DNA from: Flavobacterium sp. ALD4
GTDB taxonomy: Bacteria > Bacteroidota > Bacteroidia > Flavobacteriales > Flavobacteriaceae
Direction of reading: 5' to 3'
Length of the DNA: 64,000 nucleotides
NCBI RefSeq assembly: GCF_002836475.1
Contig: NZ_PJBJ01000028.1
Coordinates: 62,001-126,000, forward strand
The translations under genes were made by a program, and so were the position numbers. The stretch's first letter is position 1. Every line of letters begins with the position of its first letter. The notes below the pieces were generated by a model. It was not told the origin of the DNA. It searched no databases and saw only the letters and a program-made list of their open reading frames with translations. Below are positions 40,934 to 51,783 of this stretch, piece after piece.

Positions 40934-41073
40934 GCTTTTTTTGGAACAAAGAAATGGCGGTTTTTCTAAGTTCTTACCTATTGATGGGAGGGTTGTTTAC
41001 TCTATAATCAAGATAGTAAAAGAAAATATAAGGGTTAGTTTGGCTCCTTTTGTTTTAGAATAAATTTTAAAAG

Positions 41074-41105
41074 TTTGCTTCCGTTCGATTAATGAATTAA
41101 ATTTG
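41074..41105 (+). promoter_or_regulatory. Promoter of carA
   Basis: TTTG (41074-41077) and TAAATTTG (41098-41105) are 20 bp apart, a good Bacteroidota promoter match. The carA start follows 18 bp downstream, so the leader would be very short. Confidence 0.75.
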
Positions 41106-41123
41106 CACAATATTTAACTACAC

Positions 41124-42224
41124 ATGAAATATACAACACGACAAAGTGCTATACTTTTACTAAGTGACGGCACTATTTTTCACGGAAAATCAATAGGGAT
41201 CAGTGGGACGACTTTTGGAGAAGTATGCTTTAACACCGGAATGACCGGCTATCAGGAAATCTTTACCGATCCGTCTTACTTTGGGCAATTAATGGTCGCT
41301 ACTAATGCTCATATTGGGAATTATGGTGTAAATGAAAATGACGTGGAATCAGATGGGATAAAGATATCGGGATTGGTTTGTAAAAATTTTAGCTTTAATT
41401 ATTCCAGAACAAATGCTTCAGAAAGTTTAGAGGAGTACTTTATTAAGCAAAATCTTATTTGCATCTCAGATGTTGACACGAGAGCGCTGGTAAGTTACAT
41501 CAGAGACAATGGAGCTATGAATGCTGTGATTTGTACTGATGGCACTTCGGTTGAAGAATTAAAGGCGTCTTTAATAAATGTTCCTGATATGAAGGGGCTG
41601 GAACTAGCGTCAAAAGTATCCACTAAGACACCTTATTACTATGGTGATGAAAATGCTACTTATAAGATTTCAGCTTTGGATTTAGGTATTAAGACAAATA
41701 TCCTTCGCAATCTTGCCAAAAGAGATTGTTACATTAAAGTATTTCCTTTTGATTCAAGCTACAATGATTTAGCCTCTTTTAGTCCTGATGGTTTTTTCTT
41801 GTCGAATGGTCCTGGTGATCCAGAACCACTTGCAGGAGCTATCCAGGTAGCAAAAGAAATTCTCGAGAATAATAAACCATTATTTGGAATCTGTTTGGGG
41901 CACCAAGTAATCGGGCTGGCCAATGGGGTTTCAACATATAAAATGTTTAACGGGCACAGAGGAATAAATCATCCGGTTAAGAATTTAATCTCGGGGAAAG
42001 GTGAAATTACTTCACAGAATCATGGCTTTGCAGTCAACAAAGAAGAATTGGAAAATAATCCTGATTTGGAAATAACGCACGTTCATTTAAATGACGGAAC
42101 TGTGGCTGGTATGAGAATGAAGAACAAGAATTGTTTTTCAGTGCAGTATCATCCTGAAGCAAGTCCGGGACCTCATGATTCATCTTATTTATTCGATCAA
42201 TTTATTGAAAACATAAAAGGATAA
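41124..42224 (+). CDS. carA: Carbamoyl-phosphate synthase small (glutaminase) subunit
   Basis: CarA hydrolyses glutamine and passes ammonia to CarB for carbamoyl phosphate, used for pyrimidines and arginine. The 366 residues have the N-terminal CPSase domain (GTTFGEVCFNTGMTGYQEIF) and the class I glutamine amidotransferase domain. The nucleophile Cys is in FGICLGHQVIG (about residue 257) and the His-Glu pair in QYHPEASPGP near the C-terminus. No carB is adjacent, so the subunits are encoded apart. A terminator follows, making carA monocistronic. Confidence 0.96.
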   Translation: MKYTTRQSAILLLSDGTIFHGKSIGISGTTFGEVCFNTGMTGYQEIFTDPSYFGQLMVATNAHIGNYGVNENDVESDGIKISGLVCKNFSFNYSRTNASESLEEYFIKQNLICISDVDTRALVSYIRDNGAMNAVICTDGTSVEELKASLINVPDMKGLELASKVSTKTPYYYGDENATYKISALDLGIKTNILRNLAKRDCYIKVFPFDSSYNDLASFSPDGFFLSNGPGDPEPLAGAIQVAKEILENNKPLFGICLGHQVIGLANGVSTYKMFNGHRGINHPVKNLISGKGEITSQNHGFAVNKEELENNPDLEITHVHLNDGTVAGMRMKNKNCFSVQYHPEASPGPHDSSYLFDQFIENIKG

Positions 42225-42256
42225 GGGTAGAGCTTTTTTTTGATAAATTTTATAGG

Positions 42257-42296
42257 GTTGCTTACTTTTTCATTAAAGTAGGCACCTTTTTTTTTG
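42257..42296 (+). terminator. Terminator after carA
   Basis: TGCTTACTTT (42259-42268) pairs with AAAGTAGGCA (42275-42284), with one G-T pair, and a T run follows at 42287-42295. Confidence 0.75.
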
Positions 42297-43861
<1,565 letters not shown>

Positions 43862-43881
43862 GATATGTTATCATTATCTAC

Positions 43882-43915
43882 AAAAAGCCATTCGAGTTAT
43901 TCGGATGGCTTTTTT
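43882..43915 (+). terminator. Terminator after eno
   Basis: AAAAGCCATTCGA and TCGGATGGCTTTT (43883-43895 and 43901-43913) form a 13-bp stem with one wobble pair, followed by T residues, 21 bp after the eno stop. Confidence 0.8.
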
Positions 43916-43970
43916 GTTGAATTTAACAATAACATTGTCAATTTCGCTTTTTATTTAATGTTATTATCCT

Positions 43971-43978
43971 TAGATTTG
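43971..43978 (+). promoter_or_regulatory. Candidate -7 element of gltA
   Basis: TAGATTTG matches TAnnTTTG 38 bp before the gltA start. No good -33 TTTG is visible at the usual spacing. Confidence 0.5.
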
Positions 43979-44016
43979 GTAGATTATTAAATATAAAGTT
44001 TTATTTTCAAAATATT

Positions 44017-45300
<1,284 letters not shown>

Positions 45301-45308
45301 ATTCAATT

Positions 45309-45344
45309 TAAAAAAAGCTTCACTGACTAGTGAGGCTTTTTTTT
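45309..45344 (+). terminator. Terminator after gltA
   Basis: AAGCTTCACT and AGTGAGGCTT form a 10-bp stem with one G-T pair around a 3-nt loop plus flanking A and T runs. The T run partly overlaps the -7 element of the next gene. Confidence 0.75.
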
Positions 45345-45351
45345 ATCTTTG
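45344..45351 (+). promoter_or_regulatory. Candidate -7 element of the amidinohydrolase gene
   Basis: TATCTTTG matches TAnnTTTG, 18 bp before the ATG at 45370. It overlaps the TTG that would open a longer frame, which argues for the downstream ATG. It also abuts the gltA terminator, giving a very compact junction. Confidence 0.5.
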
Positions 45352-45369
45352 TCCAAATTTAAATACTAT

Positions 45370-46284
45370 ATGTTAAAATTAAATGTAAAGAATGAGACTT
45401 CAAGATTACGGGCAGTAGTTTTGGGAACAGCCATTAATAATGGTGCGATACCCTCAGTCGCTGAAGCATATGATCCCAAATCATTAGAGCATATACTGGC
45501 AGGTACCTATCCGCTTGAAAAGGATATGGTGGCTGAGATGGAGGCTTTTGATAAAGTGCTTCAAAAATATAATGTCACTATTTTCAGACCCGAATTGATT
45601 GCTGATTACAATCAGATATTTACAAGAGATATCGGTTTTGTTATTGATGGTATTTTTATTAAATCGAATATTTTACCGGAACGCGAAAGAGAACTGGATG
45701 CTATTCAATATGTAATTGATCAGGTTGATGCTATAAAAGTAGTTCGTCCTCCTGAAGAAGTGCATATAGAAGGCGGGGATGTTATGCTTTGGGATGACCA
45801 TATATTTATAGGTACTTACAAAGGGAGTGATTATAAAGATTATATTACGGCGAGAACAAATAAGGAGGGAGTACAATTCATAAAAGATTTGTTTCCTGAT
45901 AAAATCGTTAAAGAATTCGATTTGGTTAAATCCAAAATTGAAGCTAGGGACAATGCTTTACACCTTGATTGTTGTTTCCAACCGGTAGGTCCTGATAAGG
46001 GAATTATCTATAAGAGCGGATTTCGTGAAGAAGCAGACTATATGTATCTGGTTGATCTTTTTGGGAAAGATAATTTGTTTCATATTACAAGAGAGGAGAT
46101 GTATACTATGAATTCCAATGTGTTTTCTATCGATTCCAATGTTGTGGTTTCTGAAAAAAACTTCACTAGATTGAATAATTGGTTGCGATCCGGCGGTTTC
46201 ACGGTGGAAGAGATTCCCTATGCTGAGATTTCCAAGCAGGAAGGATTATTGCGTTGTTCCACATTGCCTTTAATAAGAGATTAA
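45370..46284 (+). CDS. Amidinohydrolase of the DDAH/arginine deiminase superfamily
   Basis: The 304-residue protein belongs to the guanidino-group-modifying superfamily; dimethylarginine dimethylaminohydrolase or an arginine-deiminase-like activity is likely, releasing citrulline. Visible active-site motifs are FTRDIGFVIDG (about 81-91), HIEGGDVML (about 130-138), the catalytic His region HLDCCFQP and the terminal nucleophile Cys in GLLRCSTLPL. I start at the ATG at 45370 because the earlier TTG lies in the promoter. ctlX follows 50 bp downstream and is probably in the same transcript. The exact substrate cannot be fixed. Confidence 0.85.
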   Translation: MLKLNVKNETSRLRAVVLGTAINNGAIPSVAEAYDPKSLEHILAGTYPLEKDMVAEMEAFDKVLQKYNVTIFRPELIADYNQIFTRDIGFVIDGIFIKSNILPERERELDAIQYVIDQVDAIKVVRPPEEVHIEGGDVMLWDDHIFIGTYKGSDYKDYITARTNKEGVQFIKDLFPDKIVKEFDLVKSKIEARDNALHLDCCFQPVGPDKGIIYKSGFREEADYMYLVDLFGKDNLFHITREEMYTMNSNVFSIDSNVVVSEKNFTRLNNWLRSGGFTVEEIPYAEISKQEGLLRCSTLPLIRD

Positions 46285-46334
46285 TTTCAAGTGGTGACAC
46301 ATTGCAGTATGTCACTACATAAATAAAAAATAAT

Positions 46335-47270
46335 ATGAAACAAACAACAAATTCTATATTGATGATTCGTCCGATGGCGTTTAGAATGAACGAACAAACG
46401 GCAGTTAATAATTATTATCAAAAAGTATTGGATGGTCTTTTACCGGCAACAGTAAATGCAAAAGCGCAACAAGAATTTGATGCTTTTGTTGAAAAGCTGA
46501 GAGCTGTCGGTGTTGACGTAACCGTAGTGGATGACACAATGAACCAAGACACTCCAGACAGTATTTTCCCAAACAACTGGGTTTCCTTTCATGAAAATGG
46601 AGATGTGGCATTATATCCAATGTTTGCAGAGAATCGCCGTCAGGAACGTCGTGAGGAGATTTTGGATATGCTAGAAGATAAAGGATTCAAAATGGAAAAC
46701 ATTGTAGATTATACTTCTGCAGAAGAAGACGGTTTTTTCTTGGAAGGAACCGGAAGCTTACTCCTTGATAGAGCAAATGAAAAAGCATATTGCGCTTTGT
46801 CGCCTCGAGCTGATGAAGAATTATTTATTGAGTTCTGTGAAGATTTTGACTATGCGCCGGTATTATTTGAAGCTTTTCACACTGTAAACGGAGAACGAAA
46901 GTTGATTTATCATACGAACGTTATGATGTGTTTGGGTGAAACCTTTGCGGTGATTTGTGCAGATAGTATCGATGATAAAAAAGAACGCAAAATGGTTTTG
47001 GACAATCTTAAAAAGGATAATAAAGAGATCATTTTGATCACTGAAGAGCAGGTTAATAATTTCGCGGGAAACATGCTGGAAGTGCGTGGTACCGATGATA
47101 AAAGATACTTAGTGATGAGTACCGCGGCACATCTGAGCTTAAAGCCAAAACAAGTAGAGCAGTTAGAAAAACACGTTGTGATTCTTAGTTCAAGTTTAGA
47201 TACTATTGAAGCCTGTGGCGGTGGAAGCGCTAGGTGTATGATGGCAGAGGTTTTCTTGCCGAAAGCATAA
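46335..47270 (+). CDS. ctlX: Citrulline utilization hydrolase CtlX-like protein
   Basis: CtlX proteins are amidinohydrolase-fold enzymes described as releasing ornithine from citrulline. The 311 residues show SIFPNNWVSFH (about 76-86), FLEGTGSLLLDR (about 137-148), YHTNVMMCLGETFAVIC (His of the catalytic set) and a C-terminal ACGGGSARCMMAEVFLP with the nucleophile Cys. Placed after a DDAH-like gene, the pair could convert arginine-type substrates to citrulline and then to ornithine; that pathway is inference. A strong terminator follows. Confidence 0.88.
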   Translation: MKQTTNSILMIRPMAFRMNEQTAVNNYYQKVLDGLLPATVNAKAQQEFDAFVEKLRAVGVDVTVVDDTMNQDTPDSIFPNNWVSFHENGDVALYPMFAENRRQERREEILDMLEDKGFKMENIVDYTSAEEDGFFLEGTGSLLLDRANEKAYCALSPRADEELFIEFCEDFDYAPVLFEAFHTVNGERKLIYHTNVMMCLGETFAVICADSIDDKKERKMVLDNLKKDNKEIILITEEQVNNFAGNMLEVRGTDDKRYLVMSTAAHLSLKPKQVEQLEKHVVILSSSLDTIEACGGGSARCMMAEVFLPKA

Positions 47271-47308
47271 AAAAAAAGACCTTCACTATCGAAGGTCTTT
47301 TTTTTTGA
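47270..47308. terminator. Bidirectional terminator between ctlX and the MarC gene
   Basis: AAAGACCTTC and GAAGGTCTTT form a perfect stem over ACTATC, flanked by an A run at 47269-47278 and a T run to 47306. It lies between converging genes and can serve both. Confidence 0.85.
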
Positions 47309-47327
47309 ATTATGGCGTTCTGGTTTT

Positions 47328-47957
47328 CTACATCAGATTTGTTTTTACTATTGTTAGTATGGAACTGATTATGTATTGAACTCCGATGGCAATTACAATA
47401 AAGCCCACAATTCTTGAAATAGCCACAATTCCGGATGCGCCAAGTATTTTAGCCAAATAATGAGCGCTTCGTAAAATGATAAAAATAGCAATAGCAACTG
47501 CTATCATCGCCAAAACGGAAATGATAATCTCAGATGTTTCCTGATGTTCACTATAAAATGCAATCAGCAGCGAAATAGATCCCGGTCCGGCAAGCATAGG
47601 AATTGCCAATGGCGTTAACGCAATATCGTTTCTCTTTTGTGCATCACTTTCTACCTTTTTGCTTACACCTCTTTTTTTACTGAATTCGCCTGAAAGCAGT
47701 GAGAATCCGGAAGTAGCGATAACAATTCCTCCGGCTATACGTAAGGCTTCCATGCTAATCCCGAAAAAAGACAAAACATATTCCCCTAAAAAAAAGGAGA
47801 TAATCATAATCACAAAAACATTTATAGCTGTCCACAGTGAAATACGGGAGCGCTCTTTTTTGTCATCATCCTGGGTAAGTCCCACAAAAATGGGAACTGT
47901 GCCAATAGGATTTATGACGGAAAAAAGGGCAGCGAATAAATAAATAAAAAGTTCCAT
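47328..47957 (-). CDS. MarC-family integral membrane protein
   Basis: The 209-residue protein has six predicted membrane segments and the MarC/UPF0056 signature near the N-terminus (FSVINPIGTVPIFVGLT, residues about 12-28), with TPLAIPMLAGPGSISLLIAF in the middle repeating the same fold. The function of the family is unknown despite its name. It converges with ctlX and shares the terminator. Confidence 0.88.
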   Translation of the reverse strand: MELFIYLFAALFSVINPIGTVPIFVGLTQDDDKKERSRISLWTAINVFVIMIISFFLGEYVLSFFGISMEALRIAGGIVIATSGFSLLSGEFSKKRGVSKKVESDAQKRNDIALTPLAIPMLAGPGSISLLIAFYSEHQETSEIIISVLAMIAVAIAIFIILRSAHYLAKILGASGIVAISRIVGFIVIAIGVQYIISSILTIVKTNLM

Positions 47958-48099
47958 GTTTTTTTCGCGAAATTAGTTCGTTTTATTACCGATTAAAATG
48001 TTTCTGAGATTAAGAAAAGGTTATGGTAAGGAGGGTATAATCCTGATTTAACAGTATCAGAAACCGAAAGATATTAATTTTAATTAAAACGGACTGTAG

Positions 48100-48107
48100 T
48101 ATTTTTG
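48100..48107 (+). promoter_or_regulatory. Candidate -7 element of the CoA-binding protein gene
   Basis: TATTTTTG matches TAnnTTTG, 26 bp before the start at 48134. The -33 box is unclear. Confidence 0.45.
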
Positions 48108-48133
48108 TACTTTTACAAAAAATTAATAAAATA

Positions 48134-48499
48134 ATGAAAAATAAAAAAACTTTAGTCCTTGGTGCGTCAGCAAAACCAGAGAAACATGCATACAAAGCGA
48201 TTACTATGCTTGTGGAGAAAGGGCATTCTGTTCTTGCGATTGGTCAAAATGCAGGAGAAGTGGCCGGAATAAAAATTCAGACTAAAGCGATTCCTTTAAA
48301 AAACATCGATACAATTACTTTATATTTAAATCCTGCTCGTCAAAAAGATTATTACAATTACATAGTGGAAACGAAGCCAAAACGTGTGCTTTTTAATCCT
48401 GGGACTGAAAACCCGGAATTTTATCAACTTTTGGAGCTGAATAATATAAAATCAGAAGTTGCTTGTACATTGGTTCTATTAACTACAAATAGGTATTAG
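48134..48499 (+). CDS. CoA-binding (YccU-like) domain protein
   Basis: A 121-residue single Rossmann-type CoA-binding domain. The N-terminal KTLVLGASAKPEKHAYKAI is the nucleotide-binding loop, followed by a YLNPARQKDYYNYI helix and RVLFNPGTENPEF near residue 98. This is the small stand-alone form of the domain found in succinyl-CoA synthetase alpha chains. The cellular role is unknown. It converges with the symporter gene. Confidence 0.85.
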   Translation: MKNKKTLVLGASAKPEKHAYKAITMLVEKGHSVLAIGQNAGEVAGIKIQTKAIPLKNIDTITLYLNPARQKDYYNYIVETKPKRVLFNPGTENPEFYQLLELNNIKSEVACTLVLLTTNRY

Positions 48500-48633
48500 T
48501 ACCATAATTTATTTTATCAGGTTTAAAGTATTCGAAAAGCCTTAGAAATAGATAATATTTTATTCATTTCGTCTCGTTTAAACTGCGGGACGGGATGCAA
48601 TTACAAAATAGTTGGTGCTTGGCTTTGTGAAAA

Positions 48634-50142
48634 TTAAAAGCGAGTTTCTTCCTTTGTTGGTTTGCTGATCAACAAAAGTCCTATAAAAGTGATTAGCCCG
48701 TTTATGATAATTAGTTCGTTATCGAATACATAGCCGAAAAACAATAGTTTTGAATTTTCGCTAAGTAGAAAAGTTAGAGCAGGAGACAATAAACAGATGA
48801 GAGGTACAAATTGATCCTTAACTGTTTTTGTTTTCATAAATAAACCAAAACCATACAATCCTAATAATGGTCCGTAGGTATAGGAAGCGATCCTGAAAAT
48901 CATCCCTACTACAGAGCTGTCATTGACAGCATTGAAAAATACTATCACTAAAAACATTAGAAAGCAAAAGCCAAGATGAGTAAAATGTCTTGCTCTTACT
49001 GCAGTGGGCTTGTTCCTGTTTTCGGTTTTATCCATACCTAGAAAATCGACACAAAAGGAAGTGGTTAGTGCCGTTAAGGCAGAGTCCGTTGTAGCAAAAG
49101 TAGCGGCCGTCAATCCCAGTAAGAAGATGACTGACGGAATGAGGGTTAAGTGATGAAAGGCGATTTCAGGAAAAAGCAAGTCGGTTCGTGGTTTTCCGGT
49201 GACCAAATCAGTTGGGACTTCAATTCCATTTTTTGCAGCATAAATATAAAGTAAGGCACCTACACTTAAAAAGAAGATATTAATCAGTACAAATATTCCG
49301 GTGAAAGCAAACATGTTCTTTTGGGCTTCGCCAATGGTTGCGCAGCTTAAATTCTTTTGCATTAAGTCCTGATCTAATCCCACCATGGCAATCGTCACGA
49401 AAATCCCGCCCAGAATCTGTTTTACAAAGTGAAATTTACTGGATAGAAAATCTTCGAAGAAAAATATCTTAGAATAGTTACTGTTTTTAACGGCTTCAAA
49501 AGATTCAATTATATTGAGGTTTAAGCTTTGGCAAATAAAATAAATAGTCAGAAAAACAGAAGTGATTAAGAAAAACGTCTGTAAAGTATCAGTGATGATG
49601 ATGGTTTTTAATCCTCCGCGGTAGGTATAAGCAAAGATCAAAGCTAATGAAATCAATACCGTAGTAGCAAAGGGGATTCCGTAAAAATCAAATACAAAAC
49701 GTTGCAATACAATCACAACAAGATACAATCTAAATGCAGATCCAATGGTGCGGCTTATTAAGAAAATTGTAGCGGCAGTTTTATAAGAATAGGTTCCCAG
49801 ACGACGTTCTATATATCCATAAATAGAAGTCAAGTTCATCCGGTAGTATAAAGGCAATAGTACTTTAGCAATGAATATAAAACCTATTGCATTTCCAAGA
49901 ACAAACTGAAAATACTTGAATTGTTCTCCACTAGGCGCTCCCACTTCTCCTGGAACCGAAATAAAAGTCACCCCAGAAAGTGCTGTTCCTATCATCCCGA
50001 AAGCGACCAAATACCATTTAGAGTTTTTGTTTGCTTTAAAGAAAGCATCATTTCCGCTGTCTTTTTTACTGGTGAAATGAGAAATAGCAAATAATATTCC
50101 AAAGTAGATAACGATAAGGGATAGAATGGCGAAGGGTGTCAT
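48634..50142 (-). CDS. Sodium:solute symporter family transporter
   Basis: A 502-residue inner-membrane protein with about 13 hydrophobic segments. SSS-family features include the N-terminal GMIGTALSGVTFISVPGEVG, with the Ser/Thr-rich sodium-site helix, and the YTYRGGLKTIIITDTLQTFF stretch typical of the family (about 173-192). TAATFATTDSALTALTTSF lies later in the chain and resembles a second ion-site helix. The substrate cannot be deduced. It is divergent from recR. Confidence 0.88.
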   Translation of the reverse strand: MTPFAILSLIVIYFGILFAISHFTSKKDSGNDAFFKANKNSKWYLVAFGMIGTALSGVTFISVPGEVGAPSGEQFKYFQFVLGNAIGFIFIAKVLLPLYYRMNLTSIYGYIERRLGTYSYKTAATIFLISRTIGSAFRLYLVVIVLQRFVFDFYGIPFATTVLISLALIFAYTYRGGLKTIIITDTLQTFFLITSVFLTIYFICQSLNLNIIESFEAVKNSNYSKIFFFEDFLSSKFHFVKQILGGIFVTIAMVGLDQDLMQKNLSCATIGEAQKNMFAFTGIFVLINIFFLSVGALLYIYAAKNGIEVPTDLVTGKPRTDLLFPEIAFHHLTLIPSVIFLLGLTAATFATTDSALTALTTSFCVDFLGMDKTENRNKPTAVRARHFTHLGFCFLMFLVIVFFNAVNDSSVVGMIFRIASYTYGPLLGLYGFGLFMKTKTVKDQFVPLICLLSPALTFLLSENSKLLFFGYVFDNELIIINGLITFIGLLLISKPTKEETRF

Positions 50143-50272
50143 TTTTTGGATTTTGAAAGGCCAAAATACAAATTTTTAGGGAATCCTTTATTTGATCCTT
50201 CTTTTATTTGAACGGATATGAATTTATAGTAGGGATTAGGTAAATAACCATTTAAACAAATAAACAAATTAC

Positions 50273-50280
50273 TACATTTG
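50273..50280 (+). promoter_or_regulatory. -7 element of recR, only 5 bp before the ATG
   Basis: TACATTTG at 50273-50280 is a perfect TAnnTTTG, with TTTA (50251-50254) at 18 bp as weak -33. The recR ATG is at 50286, so the expected transcription start falls at or next to the start codon. Confidence 0.6.
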
Positions 50281-50285
50281 CACTT

Positions 50286-50906
50286 ATGGAATTCTCTTCA
50301 AAATTAATAGAAAAAGCAGTCAACGAAATATCTCAATTACCGGGAATAGGAAAGAGAAGTGCCTTGCGCCTGGTGTTGCATTTATTGAAACAACCCAAAG
50401 AGCAAACTGGTTTTTTGGCTCAAGCATTGGTAAACATGCGTGAAGATATTAAGTATTGCACGAACTGTCATAACATTTCAGACAGTGCTGTTTGTGAAAT
50501 CTGTGCCAATAAAAACAGGAATCATCAAATTGTCTGTGTGGTGGAAGATATTCGCGATGTTATGGCAATCGAAAACACGGGGCAATTCAGAGGAGTTTAT
50601 CACGTTTTAGGTGGTAAGATATCTCCTATTGACGGAGTAGGTCCAAGTCAGTTGAGAATTGTAACATTGGTAGATAAGGTAAAGGCTGGCAGTGTAAATG
50701 AAGTTATTTTTGCTTTAAGCTCAACAATGGAAGGCGATACCACTAATTTTTACATCTATAAACAGATAGCAGATGCTGATATTGTGATTTCTACTATTGC
50801 ACGCGGAATTGCCGTAGGAGATGAATTAGAATATGCAGACGAAGTTACTTTAGGAAGAAGCATATTGCAGCGCGTACCCTTTGAAAAATCTTTCAAAAAC
50901 AATTAA
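50286..50906 (+). CDS. recR: Recombination mediator protein RecR
   Basis: RecR works with RecF and RecO to load RecA at gaps. The 206 residues show the N-terminal helix-hairpin-helix ([20 protein letters not shown], about 14-33), a C4 zinc finger ([16 protein letters not shown], about 59-74) and a Toprim domain ([20 protein letters not shown]). The ATG at 50286 gives the normal N-terminus. The transcript may be leaderless. Confidence 0.97.
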   Translation: MEFSSKLIEKAVNEISQLPGIGKRSALRLVLHLLKQPKEQTGFLAQALVNMREDIKYCTNCHNISDSAVCEICANKNRNHQIVCVVEDIRDVMAIENTGQFRGVYHVLGGKISPIDGVGPSQLRIVTLVDKVKAGSVNEVIFALSSTMEGDTTNFYIYKQIADADIVISTIARGIAVGDELEYADEVTLGRSILQRVPFEKSFKNN

Positions 50907-50929
50907 TTGTCTTAATAAATAACTAAACT

Positions 50930-50959
50930 TTTGATATAGTAAATGAAAAGCTATATTTG
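50930..50959 (+). promoter_or_regulatory. Promoter of the polysaccharide export operon
   Basis: TTTG (50930-50933) and TATATTTG (50952-50959) are 18 bp apart, a good match to the Bacteroidota consensus, 18 bp before the first gene at 50977. Confidence 0.75.
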
Positions 50960-50976
50960 TTATATAAAATATAAAA

Positions 50977-51768
50977 ATGAACAAGCATATATTCTATTTA
51001 TTACTTAGTATTAGTGTGTTATTTACTTCATGTATTCCTACCCAGGATTTAATTTACTTGCAAAAAAAAGATAATTCTCAAACAGAAATGGCCGTTTCGG
51101 CTATCGTGGCAAAACCGTATAGATTACAAACTAACGACGTCTTGAGTATTAGCATCAAGGCTATTGATCCAAAATTGGTCGCTATTTTCAGTACCACAAA
51201 TGAGGGAGATGCCGGAAAATCAGTTGCTGGATTGTATTTTGATGGATTTACGGTTGATGATCACGGGAATATCAGAATGCCTGTTTTGGGAGAACTGAAT
51301 GTAATTGGTTTTACTTTGGATGAAATAAGAGTTAAAATTGAAAAGCAATTGTCAGCTGAATATTTTAAAAAGGAAGCTAATATTTTTGTTATTGTAAAAT
51401 TGGCAGGCTTCAAGTATACCATTAATGGCGAAATAGGAAGTACTGGAACCAAAACTTTATTTCAGGAACATGTGACTATCATGGAGGCCATCGCAAACGC
51501 CGGAGATATCACTATAACTGGAAATAGAAAAGCGGTTACCATTATCAGAAATTCGCCAACGGGAGTGCAAATGCATGACCTTGACCTTACGGATATTAAT
51601 GTAATGAATTCGCCTTATTTTTATTTACAACCTAATGATTATATTTATATCAAACCACTCAAACAAAAAACGTGGGGTACGGGTAAAACCGGTATAGAGT
51701 CTTTTGGTACTATTACTACATTATTTTCAGTGGCAACGACAATCTTCTTTTTACTATTTAAAAATTAA
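50977..51768 (+). CDS. Polysaccharide export lipoprotein (Wza-like, Poly_export/SLBB)
   Basis: This is an outer-membrane polysaccharide export protein. A lipoprotein signal ends in FTSC (Cys19). The export domain starts around residue 47 (PYRLQTNDVLSISIKAIDPKL), and an SLBB-type segment (KYTINGEIGSTGTKTL) follows at about 147-162. A hydrophobic C-terminal helix (TTLFSVATTIFFLLF) ends the 263-residue chain, as in Wza-type proteins that cross the outer membrane. It is 15 bp upstream of the Wzc-like kinase gene, the usual partner. Confidence 0.9.
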   Translation: MNKHIFYLLLSISVLFTSCIPTQDLIYLQKKDNSQTEMAVSAIVAKPYRLQTNDVLSISIKAIDPKLVAIFSTTNEGDAGKSVAGLYFDGFTVDDHGNIRMPVLGELNVIGFTLDEIRVKIEKQLSAEYFKKEANIFVIVKLAGFKYTINGEIGSTGTKTLFQEHVTIMEAIANAGDITITGNRKAVTIIRNSPTGVQMHDLDLTDINVMNSPYFYLQPNDYIYIKPLKQKTWGTGKTGIESFGTITTLFSVATTIFFLLFKN

Positions 51769-51783
51769 AACAGAGATTAAAAA

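Noticed and set aside
40737-41063. Plus-strand open frame across the end of rplQ and its terminator
   Set aside because: It is out of frame with rplQ, runs through a strong terminator and has no recognisable content.
45349-45369. Upstream TTG start of the amidinohydrolase
   Set aside because: It overlaps the candidate -7 element, and an ATG follows at 45370 in the expected place.
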